Positions 27,583 to 36,960 of a DNA stretch of 64,000 nt are shown here, piece by piece; the stretch's first letter is position 1, and the number at the start of each line of letters is the position of its first letter. The position numbers and the translations under genes were made by a program. The stretch is from the NCBI RefSeq assembly GCF_021390515.1, contig NZ_JAJUXI010000004.1:1-64000 (forward strand). Reading direction: 5' to 3'. The stretch comes from Dyadobacter sp. CY326. GTDB lineage: Bacteria; Bacteroidota; Bacteroidia; Cytophagales; Spirosomataceae. A model generated the notes under the pieces. That model saw only the letters and a program-made list of their open reading frames with translations. It ran no database searches and had not been told where the DNA came from.

Positions 27583-30552
27583 ATGAGATTTAAAAATTCT
27601 ACACTTCTTCTCAAACACATCTTACTTTACATCATTCTGCTTCAAGGTGGAAGCAGCGCCTTTGCCCAAAAATGGAGCGGCGTAAACGGAAATGAGTGGT
27701 TGCAAGGCAAGTACGGACAAAAATGGGTTCGTATCGGGGTTAATGCGAAAGGCATTCACAAAATTGCGATCAGTGCGCTGCCCGCTGATTTTCAAAATGC
27801 TGACAAAGCCAGGCTTCAATTATGGCACCGAGGCAACGAGGTGAGTCTGATCAAAGCTGATGCAAGCGAAATTCTTTTCTATGGCGTTCCTAATGACGGA
27901 GCCTCCGATGAACTGCTTTACCGTCTGCCGTCATCGAGGAAAAATCCTTATTTCAGTACATTCTCCGACGAAAGTGCTTACTTCCTAACCATTGGCTCGT
28001 CTAACGGTGCACGTGCTGTCGTGGAAAATACCCCAGTTGATAACGGCATCGCAGCGCTGACATCGCATATTAAAACGGAGTTGAAAACATACCAGAACGA
28101 GTATACGCACACGACGCTTTACTCGCTGCGACCGACAACGTTAAACAGCTATTTTGAAGAGGGCAAAACAGGAACCGGAAGCAGAATTCCAATTCCAACC
28201 AGCCTGAACACAACGCATACTTCGAATCCGAAGCCGATCAATTATACGAACAACTACGTTCCGGAGCCATTTACTTTCAATGTGAAGAACCTGCTGGCGG
28301 GCTCAGTTCCGAATGTAAAGGTCCTTTTGAGTGGCCGTTACGGCAGTGCACAGGCGGAAATTTTTGTTGGAAAAACGCCTAGCACTTTACGTGCGGTGAC
28401 CTCGGTTTTTACTTCTGAATTTGCGCCGCTGGAAGTTAACTTCCCTTTGACGTCTGCTGACTTTGTGGACGGAACCGGCGGAACCTTTGGTTTTAGAGCA
28501 ACTGTTGCACAAAACTTCTTCTCCGTTTCTTACTTCACAGTAACTTACAATCAGGCCATTGATATGCAGGGGCTTAATTCGTATGAATTCAATTTTCCTG
28601 CGGTAAGTGCTAATTCGAAGTCGAGAATTCCGATTACAACACCTGCGGCGGCAAGTCTTTTTTATGACATCTCAAAGGTTGACCAGCCAAGGATCATTCA
28701 GGGCTCTGCTGCCAATCTAATGGTTACGCGGGACGATGGTCCGCTTAAATTATTGGCCACAAATGAGACCGTTTTAGTGGCGGATGGAAAAATCTCAACC
28801 GTTGAATTCAAAGAAACGACGCCATCTAACTTTGACTATCTAATCGTTACGAATGAAACACTTGCTAATGCAGGCAAGTTGTTTGCAGATTACCGCGAGT
28901 CAGAGTCACCAGGCAAAAGATATAAGCCGCTGGTTAAAAAGATCAAAGACATTTACAATGAATTCAACTACGGCGAGCCAAGTCCGGTTGCCATTCGCCG
29001 ATTTGTTGACTATATGATCTCGGATAATAATAAGGAAAAATATTTATTGCTGATTGGAAAGTCGGTAACTCGTCCTGACAAGGTTGTCAAGGAATTGAAT
29101 AATGAAGTTCCAACGATCGGCTTCCCCGGTTCTGACATATTGCTTGTCGATGGGTTAAAAGGAACTCCCGAGGATGTCCCAACAATTCCCGTTGGCAGAA
29201 TATCCGCAATCACAGAAAAGCATGTGACGGATTATCTTGATAAAATCAAAACCTACGAATCGCAGAAAGATCTTTTATGGAGAAAGAATGTGATGCACCT
29301 GAGCGGAGGAAAGGATCAGCTTGAAATCAATCAGTTCTCAGGATATCTTTCCGCAATTGGTAGTGCGGTTACCAATGCGCCTTTCCAAGGAGTCATTTTG
29401 AAAAAAATCAAGAGCATTCCTCAGGACGTGCAGGAGCAAATATCCATTTCGACCGAGCTGAACGGAGAGGGCGCTGTGAAAGGTTTGGGAATGGTGAGCT
29501 ATTTCGGACATGGGTCTACCTATCGCACAGACCTTAATGCAGGTTATGCTACGGATGCGGCGAAGGGTTACAATAACACTGGGAAATATCCGGTGCTGTT
29601 CTATAACGGCTGTGGAGTAGGGAATGTTTTTAGTGATTTATTCGACGAAAGTGTAAATCTAAGTTCTTCAAGACCAATGTCATTGGACTGGCTTTTGGCA
29701 CCAGCCAAGGGGGCAATTGTTGTGTTTGGAAATGACTGGGATGCTTATGCGAGTGTTTCCAATGAATATCTGGATAGACTTTATCCATTGATTTTCTCCA
29801 AAAATGATTCGCAGCGCGGAACAATAGGACAGATTCTTAGGGAAGTGGCCGCACAAACCAAGATTGCAAAAGGCTACACTTATAATCCTGTGCAAAACGG
29901 GCGTGTCGCTGCTTATTATGACGCCGATCGTGCCAACATCCATCAGGTGTTGCTGCAAGGAGATCCTGCATTGCGGGTGCTGCTTAATGAAGGCGCGCTT
30001 CCAGTTGATCTGATTTCGTTTGATGCGAAAGTAAATGGTGTTGACAATGTGGAAGTAACATGGAAAACCGCATCAGAGAAAAACAACAGTCACTTCGTTG
30101 TTGAAAGAAGTTACAATGCAAGAAATTTTGAATCAATTGGCAGGGTTGAAGGCAAGGGTGACTCCAATTCGGAGCATGCTTATAGCTTTATTGATTCTAA
30201 TCCATTGGATGGCACGAGCTATTATCGCCTGACACAAGTTGACCTTGACGAAATCGTAGGCGGACAAACGAAACCCGGCATCAGCACTGCTTCGTCAATC
30301 GTTTCCGTAACGAGAAATAACACAAGCACATTATCGGTTTCGCCTAATCCGACGGCTGACTTTGTTGACATTGATCTTAAAGCGCCCGTAGCGATTAAAT
30401 TTTGGAACCTGATCAATGCGAGCGGGAAAGTGCTTCGCCGCAATGAAGTCGGAAAGCGCGTTAGCTTGCTTAATTTATCTGCCGGAGAATATTTGATTGA
30501 AATCACCACAGTGAATGGTGATAAGTATACCAAAAAGGTGATCAAATACTAA
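27583..30552 (+). CDS. C25-family cysteine peptidase, T9SS-exported (PorU-like)
   Basis: A 989-residue exported protein of the gingipain (C25) peptidase family. The signal peptide ends near SSAFAQ. A beta-rich N-terminal region precedes the peptidase core, where the catalytic His is in MVSYFGHGSTYRTDL (near 643) and the Cys in VLFYNGCGVGN (near 677). A fibronectin-like linker (VTWKTASEKNNSHFVVERS) and a type A T9SS sorting domain (LSVSPNPTADFVDIDL ... EYLIEITTVNGDKYTKKVIKY) end it. C25 members include both T9SS substrates and the PorU sortase; possession of a sorting domain and a paralogue next door leaves both options open. It starts 54 nt before the second C25 gene. Confidence 0.87.
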   Translation: MRFKNSTLLLKHILLYIILLQGGSSAFAQKWSGVNGNEWLQGKYGQKWVRIGVNAKGIHKIAISALPADFQNADKARLQLWHRGNEVSLIKADASEILFYGVPNDGASDELLYRLPSSRKNPYFSTFSDESAYFLTIGSSNGARAVVENTPVDNGIAALTSHIKTELKTYQNEYTHTTLYSLRPTTLNSYFEEGKTGTGSRIPIPTSLNTTHTSNPKPINYTNNYVPEPFTFNVKNLLAGSVPNVKVLLSGRYGSAQAEIFVGKTPSTLRAVTSVFTSEFAPLEVNFPLTSADFVDGTGGTFGFRATVAQNFFSVSYFTVTYNQAIDMQGLNSYEFNFPAVSANSKSRIPITTPAAASLFYDISKVDQPRIIQGSAANLMVTRDDGPLKLLATNETVLVADGKISTVEFKETTPSNFDYLIVTNETLANAGKLFADYRESESPGKRYKPLVKKIKDIYNEFNYGEPSPVAIRRFVDYMISDNNKEKYLLLIGKSVTRPDKVVKELNNEVPTIGFPGSDILLVDGLKGTPEDVPTIPVGRISAITEKHVTDYLDKIKTYESQKDLLWRKNVMHLSGGKDQLEINQFSGYLSAIGSAVTNAPFQGVILKKIKSIPQDVQEQISISTELNGEGAVKGLGMVSYFGHGSTYRTDLNAGYATDAAKGYNNTGKYPVLFYNGCGVGNVFSDLFDESVNLSSSRPMSLDWLLAPAKGAIVVFGNDWDAYASVSNEYLDRLYPLIFSKNDSQRGTIGQILREVAAQTKIAKGYTYNPVQNGRVAAYYDADRANIHQVLLQGDPALRVLLNEGALPVDLISFDAKVNGVDNVEVTWKTASEKNNSHFVVERSYNARNFESIGRVEGKGDSNSEHAYSFIDSNPLDGTSYYRLTQVDLDEIVGGQTKPGISTASSIVSVTRNNTSTLSVSPNPTADFVDIDLKAPVAIKFWNLINASGKVLRRNEVGKRVSLLNLSAGEYLIEITTVNGDKYTKKVIKY

Positions 30553-30606
30553 GCATTTCTGGCACAATTGACATTAGAACTCACACTATACTTTGCTTTT
30601 TTCGAT

Positions 30607-33600
30607 ATGTTTTGCAAAAAAAAATACCTCGCTCTTTTTTTGTTGATATCCATATTAATAAGTGGTTCCCTTAGCGTTTTTGCGCAATGGGGACCACCTT
30701 ATACAAATAGCTGGATAACTTACGGAAAGCCTTACGCAAAGGTTGTAGTTTCCCAAAAAGGAATTCATAAAGTGCCGTTTGCTGCGCTTCCAGCTGGTTT
30801 TCCAGTTGATGCACCCGCAAAGATTCAAATGTGGCACCGGGGAAAGCAAGTGGCAATTGTGAGCACTGCCAATAATGAAATCGTTTTCTACGGAGTCCCA
30901 AACGACGGAGCAATCGATTCGTTGTTATATAGACCAATGAGTGGCAGGCTCAATCCCTACACAAGCCTTTACTCGGATGAAAGTTCATATTTTTTGACAA
31001 TAGGAGACAACAACGGTCTTCGGGCGCAAGTGATTAACCAGGCAGCCGATGAAAATATCAAGTTAACGGCTGCTCACAGCCAGACAGATGTTACCTCTTT
31101 CAGCAACGAATATTCACTAAGTACACTCAGCGCGATTCGGGCAGACTTCTTCAACAGCTTTTTCGAAAATGGTGCGAGTAAAACCGGCGTCACGGTTCTA
31201 GGCGGAAAAGTCACCAACTATAACATTCAATTGGTGAACCGATCTGTGGGTGCTTCTGAAAAGCCGATCGTAAAGTTGATGATTCATGGGCGAAGCAACA
31301 GTTCACGCGTTGTGGAAGTTTCGGCTGGTAAAACCGAGCAATCATTGCGTTTGGTTCACAAAATTCCTAACACCAACTTCACAGCCTCCATTTACTCATT
31401 TCCATTGGAGGCAAGTGACCTGAACGCGGATGGGAAAGCCGTGATTTCATTAAAATCAGTTAGTACGGACACCAGAGACCGTTATTCGTTGGCCTACTAC
31501 ACAATCACTTATCCGCAAAATGTCAATATGGGTGCGAATAAGTCTTACACCTTTAATCTAAAAGGTGCAAGCAATGGCTGGGCAAAGTTAGCGGTAAACA
31601 ATGCGCCAGCAAGCAGCACAGTCTATGACATTACAGACCGGGATGTTCCAAAACTTATTACAGGAAAGATTACCAGCTTGATGGTTCCGGTGAAAACGGG
31701 TGCTAACACTGAATTATATGTAACCAGCGAGGCGATTACCGTTGCGAAAACAAGCGTAACAAGTCTTGACTTAAAGAGAGCTACGCCTAAGGATTACAAC
31801 TACATCATTATTACGAGTGAAAATCTTAGAGAAGGCGCCGATGCTTATGCAAAATATCGGGCGTCTGCGGAAGGAGGAAGTTTCAAACCCTTAGTCGCGG
31901 ACATTAAAGACATTTACAACCAGTTCAACTTTGGCGAGCCAAGTCCTGTCGGAATCAGGCGTTTTATGGATTACATGCTCTCCGACAATAGTAAAGACAA
32001 GCATTTATTCCTGATTGGCAAGTCAATCGCTTTCAATGAGCGGATGGTTCGAGAATTGCCTAACGAAGTTCCAACGATAGGTTTTCCAGGATCCGATTTA
32101 TTGCTTGTTGAAGGCCTGGCCGGCAGCCCGAAGGAGACGCCGGCAGTTCCCGTCGGCCGTCTTTCCGCATTGACAAACCAGCATATTTATGATTATCTGG
32201 ACAAAGTCAAAGAACACGAAACAGCGCTTGATGGGGATGTCAGCTGGCAAAAGAATGTTCTCCATCTCAATGGTGGAAAGTCAGCACAGGAAATAACGCA
32301 GCTTAAAAATATTCTTTCCGGACTAGCGCCGTTGGCTGAGAAGGGTTACACCGGTGCCATTGTAAAACCTTTCGTAAAGCAGCAGGGAATAGGAGAGGTT
32401 GAATCCGTGAATATTACTCCTGAGATTAATTCCGGTGTGGGATTGCTGACCTATTTTGGCCATGGATCAACCACGGTAACCGATCTTGACATTGGTTACA
32501 TTACCGATGCGGCGCGTGCGTATAATAATCGAGGTAAGTATCCGCTGATGTATTTCAACGGCTGCGGTGTAGGAAATGTGTTCAGCGGGCGCTTTAACCC
32601 AAGTCCTTCGGCTTCGGACAGAATAGCACTATCGCTAGACTGGATTCTTGCGCCTAAAAGAGGGACGGTTGCGCTCATTGCCAACACATTCGACACTTAC
32701 GTTTCTTCTACGACAAAATACCTTGAACAGTTATACACGGCCATGTTTCTCGATAGTGAAATATCAAAGCTGTCGATAGGAAATGTGCAGAAGGAGGTTG
32801 CAAAGAAGATTTTCGCCACGGGCTATAATAGTTATGACGTCGGAAATGTACACCAAGCATTGTTGCAAGGCGATCCCGCGCTTCATATGATCAGCGTCAA
32901 TTCTCCCGATTATTCGCTACGACCCAATGAAAGTATATTTTTATCGGCTGACGCGGCAGGTAAAACCATTGAGCAATCAACATCTTTGAAAACAGCTTTG
33001 ATTATCAGAAATCAGGGAAGATATAATAAGGATGAGAAGGTTAGCGTGCAGATCAAGTATTTTTATGAGGATGGCAAGCAGGATACGAAATTGCAAACGA
33101 TTCCCGCAGTCTCAAACCTGGACACGATCTATGTTTTGACTCCCAACAAACGAAATCTCAACAGGGTTGAGGCCAAAATTGATCCGGAAAACTTACTTGT
33201 TGAGATCAGTAAGGCAAATAATTCAGCAGAATTGATTGTCGATTGGAGTGTTGCGAAAGGTCAATCTCTTTATCCAGCCGAGATAGTGAAGGACATTGTT
33301 CCTCCCATATTGAATGTGTTTTTTGACGGCCGTGTTATCCAAAATGGCGAAATTGTGGCTGCCAATCCCGAAATAAGCTTTGTTCTTGCGGACGACAGAT
33401 TCATGCCAATGGACACGGCGCTTTTGGAAATATTTATCAAATCCTGCGCTGACAACACTTGTGATTTCAAGAGGCTTAATTTCACTGACATTAAATTATC
33501 TCAACTGACAGACCGCTCATTCCAAGCGACTTATGCATCTGAATTGCAAGCGGGTGTTTACCAGCTTTTAGTGAATTCGAAAGATTCCCAGGGAGCAACT

Positions 33601-33924
33601 GGTTTGAATGCTTATCAAACGCAATTTAATATCATGGGGTCCAAAATGAAGATTTCTGTTGTGCCAAGTCCCAACCCCGCGTCCAATTATGTCCGCTTCC
33701 ACGCGGAAGGTTACGATGCCCGAAATTTGCAGACAATCAATTATACCATCTACGATTTAAGCGGAAACCTCAGAGCGGAACATCTTTTTACGCCTTCCTC
33801 GGCTGCAAGCGATTGGTATTGGAAGCCAGAAGTGACATCGGGTGTATATATTTACAAAGCAGTGGTTAAGCAGCAAGGAAACGGTGAAGCAACTGTTTCA
33901 GGAAAGATTGTAATTGCGAAATGA
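30607..33924 (+). CDS. Second C25-family cysteine peptidase (PorU-like)
   Basis: About 1105 residues from ATG 30607 (signal peptide to LSVFAQ); the ORF is open from 30568 but the extra 13 residues precede the signal. It is a paralogue of the upstream gene: segments such as GEPSPVGIRRFMDYMLSDN, VPTIGFPGSDLLLVEGL and LLQGDPALHM are nearly shared. Catalytic His in LLTYFGHGSTTVTDL (near 619), Cys in MYFNGCGVGN (near 653). A longer C-terminal region with Ig-like strands precedes a sorting-domain-like end (PSPNPASNYVRFHAEG ... GVYIYKAVVKQQG). It may be a PorU-type sortase (PorU2) or a secreted peptidase. It converges on the lasso cyclase gene. Confidence 0.87.
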   Translation: MFCKKKYLALFLLISILISGSLSVFAQWGPPYTNSWITYGKPYAKVVVSQKGIHKVPFAALPAGFPVDAPAKIQMWHRGKQVAIVSTANNEIVFYGVPNDGAIDSLLYRPMSGRLNPYTSLYSDESSYFLTIGDNNGLRAQVINQAADENIKLTAAHSQTDVTSFSNEYSLSTLSAIRADFFNSFFENGASKTGVTVLGGKVTNYNIQLVNRSVGASEKPIVKLMIHGRSNSSRVVEVSAGKTEQSLRLVHKIPNTNFTASIYSFPLEASDLNADGKAVISLKSVSTDTRDRYSLAYYTITYPQNVNMGANKSYTFNLKGASNGWAKLAVNNAPASSTVYDITDRDVPKLITGKITSLMVPVKTGANTELYVTSEAITVAKTSVTSLDLKRATPKDYNYIIITSENLREGADAYAKYRASAEGGSFKPLVADIKDIYNQFNFGEPSPVGIRRFMDYMLSDNSKDKHLFLIGKSIAFNERMVRELPNEVPTIGFPGSDLLLVEGLAGSPKETPAVPVGRLSALTNQHIYDYLDKVKEHETALDGDVSWQKNVLHLNGGKSAQEITQLKNILSGLAPLAEKGYTGAIVKPFVKQQGIGEVESVNITPEINSGVGLLTYFGHGSTTVTDLDIGYITDAARAYNNRGKYPLMYFNGCGVGNVFSGRFNPSPSASDRIALSLDWILAPKRGTVALIANTFDTYVSSTTKYLEQLYTAMFLDSEISKLSIGNVQKEVAKKIFATGYNSYDVGNVHQALLQGDPALHMISVNSPDYSLRPNESIFLSADAAGKTIEQSTSLKTALIIRNQGRYNKDEKVSVQIKYFYEDGKQDTKLQTIPAVSNLDTIYVLTPNKRNLNRVEAKIDPENLLVEISKANNSAELIVDWSVAKGQSLYPAEIVKDIVPPILNVFFDGRVIQNGEIVAANPEISFVLADDRFMPMDTALLEIFIKSCADNTCDFKRLNFTDIKLSQLTDRSFQATYASELQAGVYQLLVNSKDSQGATGLNAYQTQFNIMGSKMKISVVPSPNPASNYVRFHAEGYDARNLQTINYTIYDLSGNLRAEHLFTPSSAASDWYWKPEVTSGVYIYKAVVKQQGNGEATVSGKIVIAK

Positions 33925-33930
33925 TTAATC

Positions 33931-33968
33931 AAGGGATTTGCGCGAAACGAACTGACAATCAAATCCTT
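33931..33968. terminator. Possible bidirectional terminator
   Basis: Arms AAGGGATTTG and CAAATCCTT (one bulged base) lie between the convergent C25 and cyclase genes and overlap the last codons of the cyclase. There is no strong T-run. Confidence 0.4.
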
Positions 33969-35902
33969 ATCGGAATGTCATTCGATTTCAACCATTCAAA
34001 CCATGCGGCCAGGGAGATGGTTCTTGTGACGTGGAACAAGGTTCGATTGTAGGCATTGTCGTCCAATCCTTCTGTTTGTAAAAACCTCATTGTGTCAGCA
34101 AATTTCTCTTTATCTATCACGGTCCAAACCTCGTTGGAATCTGTCAATAATTCGCGCGACTGCTCGTACAACCGAAGCGTAACTTCTTTGCCGAAAGATC
34201 CTACGGTTGCTTTTTGATGCCTCGTGCGCACATGTTCAGGCAAGATTCCCTTCATCGCTTCCCGGAAGTGAGCCCTGCCTTGTCCGTTTCCAAACTTGAC
34301 AATCGCAGGAATAGAAATGCACAATTCAAACAGGCGTTTGTCGTAAAATGGTGAGCTGTTCTTGAAACCATAGTAATTGGTAAGGGCAAATCTTTCTTCG
34401 TTCAATGCGATTGAATGATGGTTAAAAACATCCTCGAACCATTGCTGATAATCAGCAGAAAGATCACCTCTCAAAGAGACGGACAGCTTATTTTGCGTTG
34501 GTTTTTGTGCAAAATTTGCTCTCTTAAAGTCGTCTCGCAACAATGTAACGGGCTGTATGGAAGTGCTCTCAACTTTTGCCTTCAAAGCTTTTGCTATTCG
34601 CATGGTGAAGTATCCCATGGAAATGTCAAAGTGCTTAGAAACTTCCTTAAATGTCTGGTAAGAACTGAGCAGTCCAGCTCGCCGAACTTGCGCTGTCAAT
34701 CTGTTATAAATGAAGTTCTGTTCGACTATGGAAGCTTGCTGTTCAAAGGTTAACGTTTCCCAATTTTTGTATTGGTGTGAAAGTGAAAAATATTTAACAC
34801 GCTCGCGGAGTAATTTTTTTAATGTGTTCCAATCCCTATTTTTCCATAACAGCTCTGGCAACTCCAATCCGCTTCCAACAATTGAGTCGCCATCACTGCC
34901 ATTCATTAGAACATTGCACTTCAATTCTTTTGCAAGCCGCATAACCGCCGCTTCGGACGAGGGTGATATAGGCGAGGCCAATGGGCGACCATAAATAGTT
35001 GTATTTGACCGGACAATGGCTAGATCGTCAGTCGGCTGAACGAGTTCATGATGAAATGATCCAATATCTCTGGCTACATCTCTTGCGAATAGATTGTCGT
35101 CTGTTTTGTACGCTCTCGTGCTATAATAGAACGTGTGAAGCGGCCTTTCCGGATGAAGAAGTTTTGCTATGGAGCTGATCGATGAAGAATCAAGTCCGCC
35201 GCTCAGGTGTGAACCAAGCAGTTGTGAGGGATCACTTGTGTTTTTTTGCACCGATTCTGTCAGCAACCCACGGAATGCCTCAGCATATTCCGGCACTGAA
35301 TTTAAGTCTGACCATTCGGAAATCCTGAACTTGGTGAATGTGGCGTACGACTTATCGTTTGGTGCAAGACTTAAAAGTTGCCCAGGAAGCGCAGACTTGA
35401 TGTTTTGGTAGAAAGTGTCCTCGGAATAATCAGTGGATTGATCAGCACGGAAAGTCGTGTAATTAATGATGCGATTCCGATCGATACTAACATAGGGCTT
35501 AACTTCCTGCATTCGCACAAGTGTTGCCAAATTTGTCGAAAATGCGAGGAATTGATGTGGAATGTGCATGTAATAAATCGGGCACATTCCGAACAAGTGA
35601 CGGGCAAAGCATAATTGATTGGCAGCAACATCGACCCAGATCCCAATGTCTAGCTCACCATTAGCCTGTTCCAAATATGAACGGAACTCAAAAAAAGAAG
35701 TCAAGCCTTTGGGAGCTAAGCTACCCAATGACTTGACTTCTTTATCTTTCTCAACTCCAATCAAAACTTTGAATGGAATTTCAGATGTTTTTACAGAAAG
35801 CTTGATGTAACCGTTATTCCAAACAATTACGCCCTCTTTGCCTTGTGATTCATGAATAAAAGGAGAATGATAATTTACAAATCCTTCAATATCCACGGTC
35901 AA
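33959..35902 (-). CDS. Lasso-peptide cyclase (asparagine-synthetase-like)
   Basis: A 647-residue protein of the asparagine synthetase B fold. The C-terminal synthetase domain has the ATP-pyrophosphatase loop SGGLDSSS (near residues 234-241) and downstream SDGDS and YGFKNSSPFYDKRL. The N-terminal Ntn-type domain has no Cys at position 2; the first Cys is near residue 97, so glutamine cannot be used as an ammonia donor. This matches lasso cyclases (C proteins), which activate an Asp/Glu side chain and join it to the core's first residue. The precursor gene lies 15 nt upstream. The start is TTG 35902 or GTG 35896. It is in the same frame as the precursor, six codons past its TAA. No B1/B2 partner is nearby. 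Confidence 0.85.
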   Translation of the reverse strand: MTVDIEGFVNYHSPFIHESQGKEGVIVWNNGYIKLSVKTSEIPFKVLIGVEKDKEVKSLGSLAPKGLTSFFEFRSYLEQANGELDIGIWVDVAANQLCFARHLFGMCPIYYMHIPHQFLAFSTNLATLVRMQEVKPYVSIDRNRIINYTTFRADQSTDYSEDTFYQNIKSALPGQLLSLAPNDKSYATFTKFRISEWSDLNSVPEYAEAFRGLLTESVQKNTSDPSQLLGSHLSGGLDSSSISSIAKLLHPERPLHTFYYSTRAYKTDDNLFARDVARDIGSFHHELVQPTDDLAIVRSNTTIYGRPLASPISPSSEAAVMRLAKELKCNVLMNGSDGDSIVGSGLELPELLWKNRDWNTLKKLLRERVKYFSLSHQYKNWETLTFEQQASIVEQNFIYNRLTAQVRRAGLLSSYQTFKEVSKHFDISMGYFTMRIAKALKAKVESTSIQPVTLLRDDFKRANFAQKPTQNKLSVSLRGDLSADYQQWFEDVFNHHSIALNEERFALTNYYGFKNSSPFYDKRLFELCISIPAIVKFGNGQGRAHFREAMKGILPEHVRTRHQKATVGSFGKEVTLRLYEQSRELLTDSNEVWTVIDKEKFADTMRFLQTEGLDDNAYNRTLFHVTRTISLAAWFEWLKSNDIPIRI

Positions 35903-35917
35903 AGGTGAATGTTGCTT

Positions 35918-36073
35918 TTAAGCGTCTGGCGAATAAGTCAACTCAGAAGTTAGATCATCAAATAAACTTCCTTGCTTCCCCTTCGTCAATTTGGCCACAT
36001 TACCGAATTTATTCAAAACCGGTTTGCGATAAGACTTTTTTGTCTGTGTAGAGTGCGAATTCACTGTTTTCAT
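35918..36073 (-). CDS. Lasso-peptide precursor (class II RiPP)
   Basis: A 51-codon gene, ATG 36073 to TAA 35918. The leader (residues 1-31) contains the lasso leader consensus YxxPxLxxxGxxxxLT: Tyr15, Pro18, Leu20, Gly24, Leu29 and Thr30, in YRKPVLNKFGNVAKLT. Thr30 is the residue at -2 from the cut. The predicted core is Gly32 to Ala51: GKQGSLFDD (1-9) then LTSELTYSPDA (10-20). Gly1 is the usual N-terminal ring residue, and Asp8 or Asp9 would close an 8- or 9-membered ring. A cyclase gene follows at once. The call combines the known leader rule with context; the ring residue and the exact cut are predictions. Confidence 0.87.
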   Translation of the reverse strand: MKTVNSHSTQTKKSYRKPVLNKFGNVAKLTKGKQGSLFDDLTSELTYSPDA

Positions 36074-36110
36074 TTTGAATTTGTTATATGATTAATACCA
36101 GTATCCGCCG

Positions 36111-36140
36111 TAAATTTAGTCAGATAAATTGAAAATCCAA
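36111..36140 (-). promoter_or_regulatory. Candidate promoter of the lasso operon
   Basis: Minus-strand TTG (36138-36140), 19 nt, TAAATTTA (36111-36118; last base differs from TAnnTTTG), 38 nt before the precursor ATG. Confidence 0.4.
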
Positions 36141-36205
36141 ACTTTAAGGCGTCACAATGTGAAAAAAACAAGGTTAATGCAATTCAAAACCTTGAACGTA
36201 TATGA

Positions 36206-36910
36206 CTACTTTATGCCATACTCGATTATTTTTCGGGTTATATGCGTTCCAGACTCAATTTTTCCCGATCCAATGCATTCCTCCGTTTGGCATAATTCAA
36301 AGGCGGTCTGATCATCGAAAATTAACCCTACGCCGAGTCCATACTGCTTGATTCCGATATATCGGTTGATAATCGACGTGTCTTTTCTTTCGACAACCAC
36401 TAGCGCCTTGTCAAATGATTGCGATCCAACCTGAATCGGCTTGCCCAAATTCTCATAGTGATATTCTTGTGCATCAGCATTATTGTAACTGTTTCCGTTC
36501 CAGGTCACATTCGGATCGACTGGAAAAGCCATTGAGAAAAAAGTCTGGTTGTCAATGTTGGTCAAAAGCTTGTCCGGAAATTTCTGGGCCGTGAATTCCT
36601 TGACTTTTTGCCATGATTCTTTGTCTGTATTCCTTCTTGACCTCGCAAATGTGTAAGTTGGAATGCCGTTTTCGTCTGTCGCCATCCGGTCTGTCTCATC
36701 TTTTTCCTGCCAGCTTTTTTTCACCGGATTTGCCTGTCCAGCTGAGTAAATCTCTTCCTGAACTTCATAAATGGCATAACGGCCAATTTCCAAAGGATAA
36801 TAATCATACGAGTCGACAGGCTCGGTTTTATCCTTTTTGCATGAAAATAAAGTGGCGACTAACAATGTAGCGAAAATCGCTGATCGGCTAATGTGTGTAA
36901 ATTTGCGCAT
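36206..36910 (-). CDS. Lipoprotein of unknown function
   Basis: A 234-residue lipoprotein from ATG 36910: signal peptide with lipobox ATLFSC followed by KKDKTEPVDS, then a beta-rich domain (YYPLEIGRYAIYEVQEEIYS, PTYTFARSRRNTDKESWQKVKEF, IGIKQYGLGVGLIFDDQ). The YYPLEIGRYAIYEV motif recurs in Bacteroidetes lipoproteins of unknown role. The frame is open to 36964, but the upstream residues overlap udk and would precede the true signal. It follows udk closely and may be co-transcribed with it. Confidence 0.75.
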   Translation of the reverse strand: MRKFTHISRSAIFATLLVATLFSCKKDKTEPVDSYDYYPLEIGRYAIYEVQEEIYSAGQANPVKKSWQEKDETDRMATDENGIPTYTFARSRRNTDKESWQKVKEFTAQKFPDKLLTNIDNQTFFSMAFPVDPNVTWNGNSYNNADAQEYHYENLGKPIQVGSQSFDKALVVVERKDTSIINRYIGIKQYGLGVGLIFDDQTAFELCQTEECIGSGKIESGTHITRKIIEYGIK

Positions 36911-36960
36911 TTTGATAGTGGAGAATGTGAAAGATATTTGTATAAAAATAATGTATGCAA

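Noticed and set aside
27583..33924. C25 peptidases as the missing lasso leader peptidase
   Set aside because: Both have signal peptides and sorting domains, so they act outside the cytoplasm; leader removal normally occurs inside the cell, before export.
33959..35902. Asparagine synthetase (asnB) for amino-acid synthesis
   Set aside because: No Cys2 for glutaminase, a non-ATG start, and a lasso precursor directly upstream make a cyclase more likely.
36129..36311. Plus-strand ORF of 60 residues upstream of the lasso locus
   Set aside because: It lies opposite the end of the lipoprotein gene and its product has no coding features.
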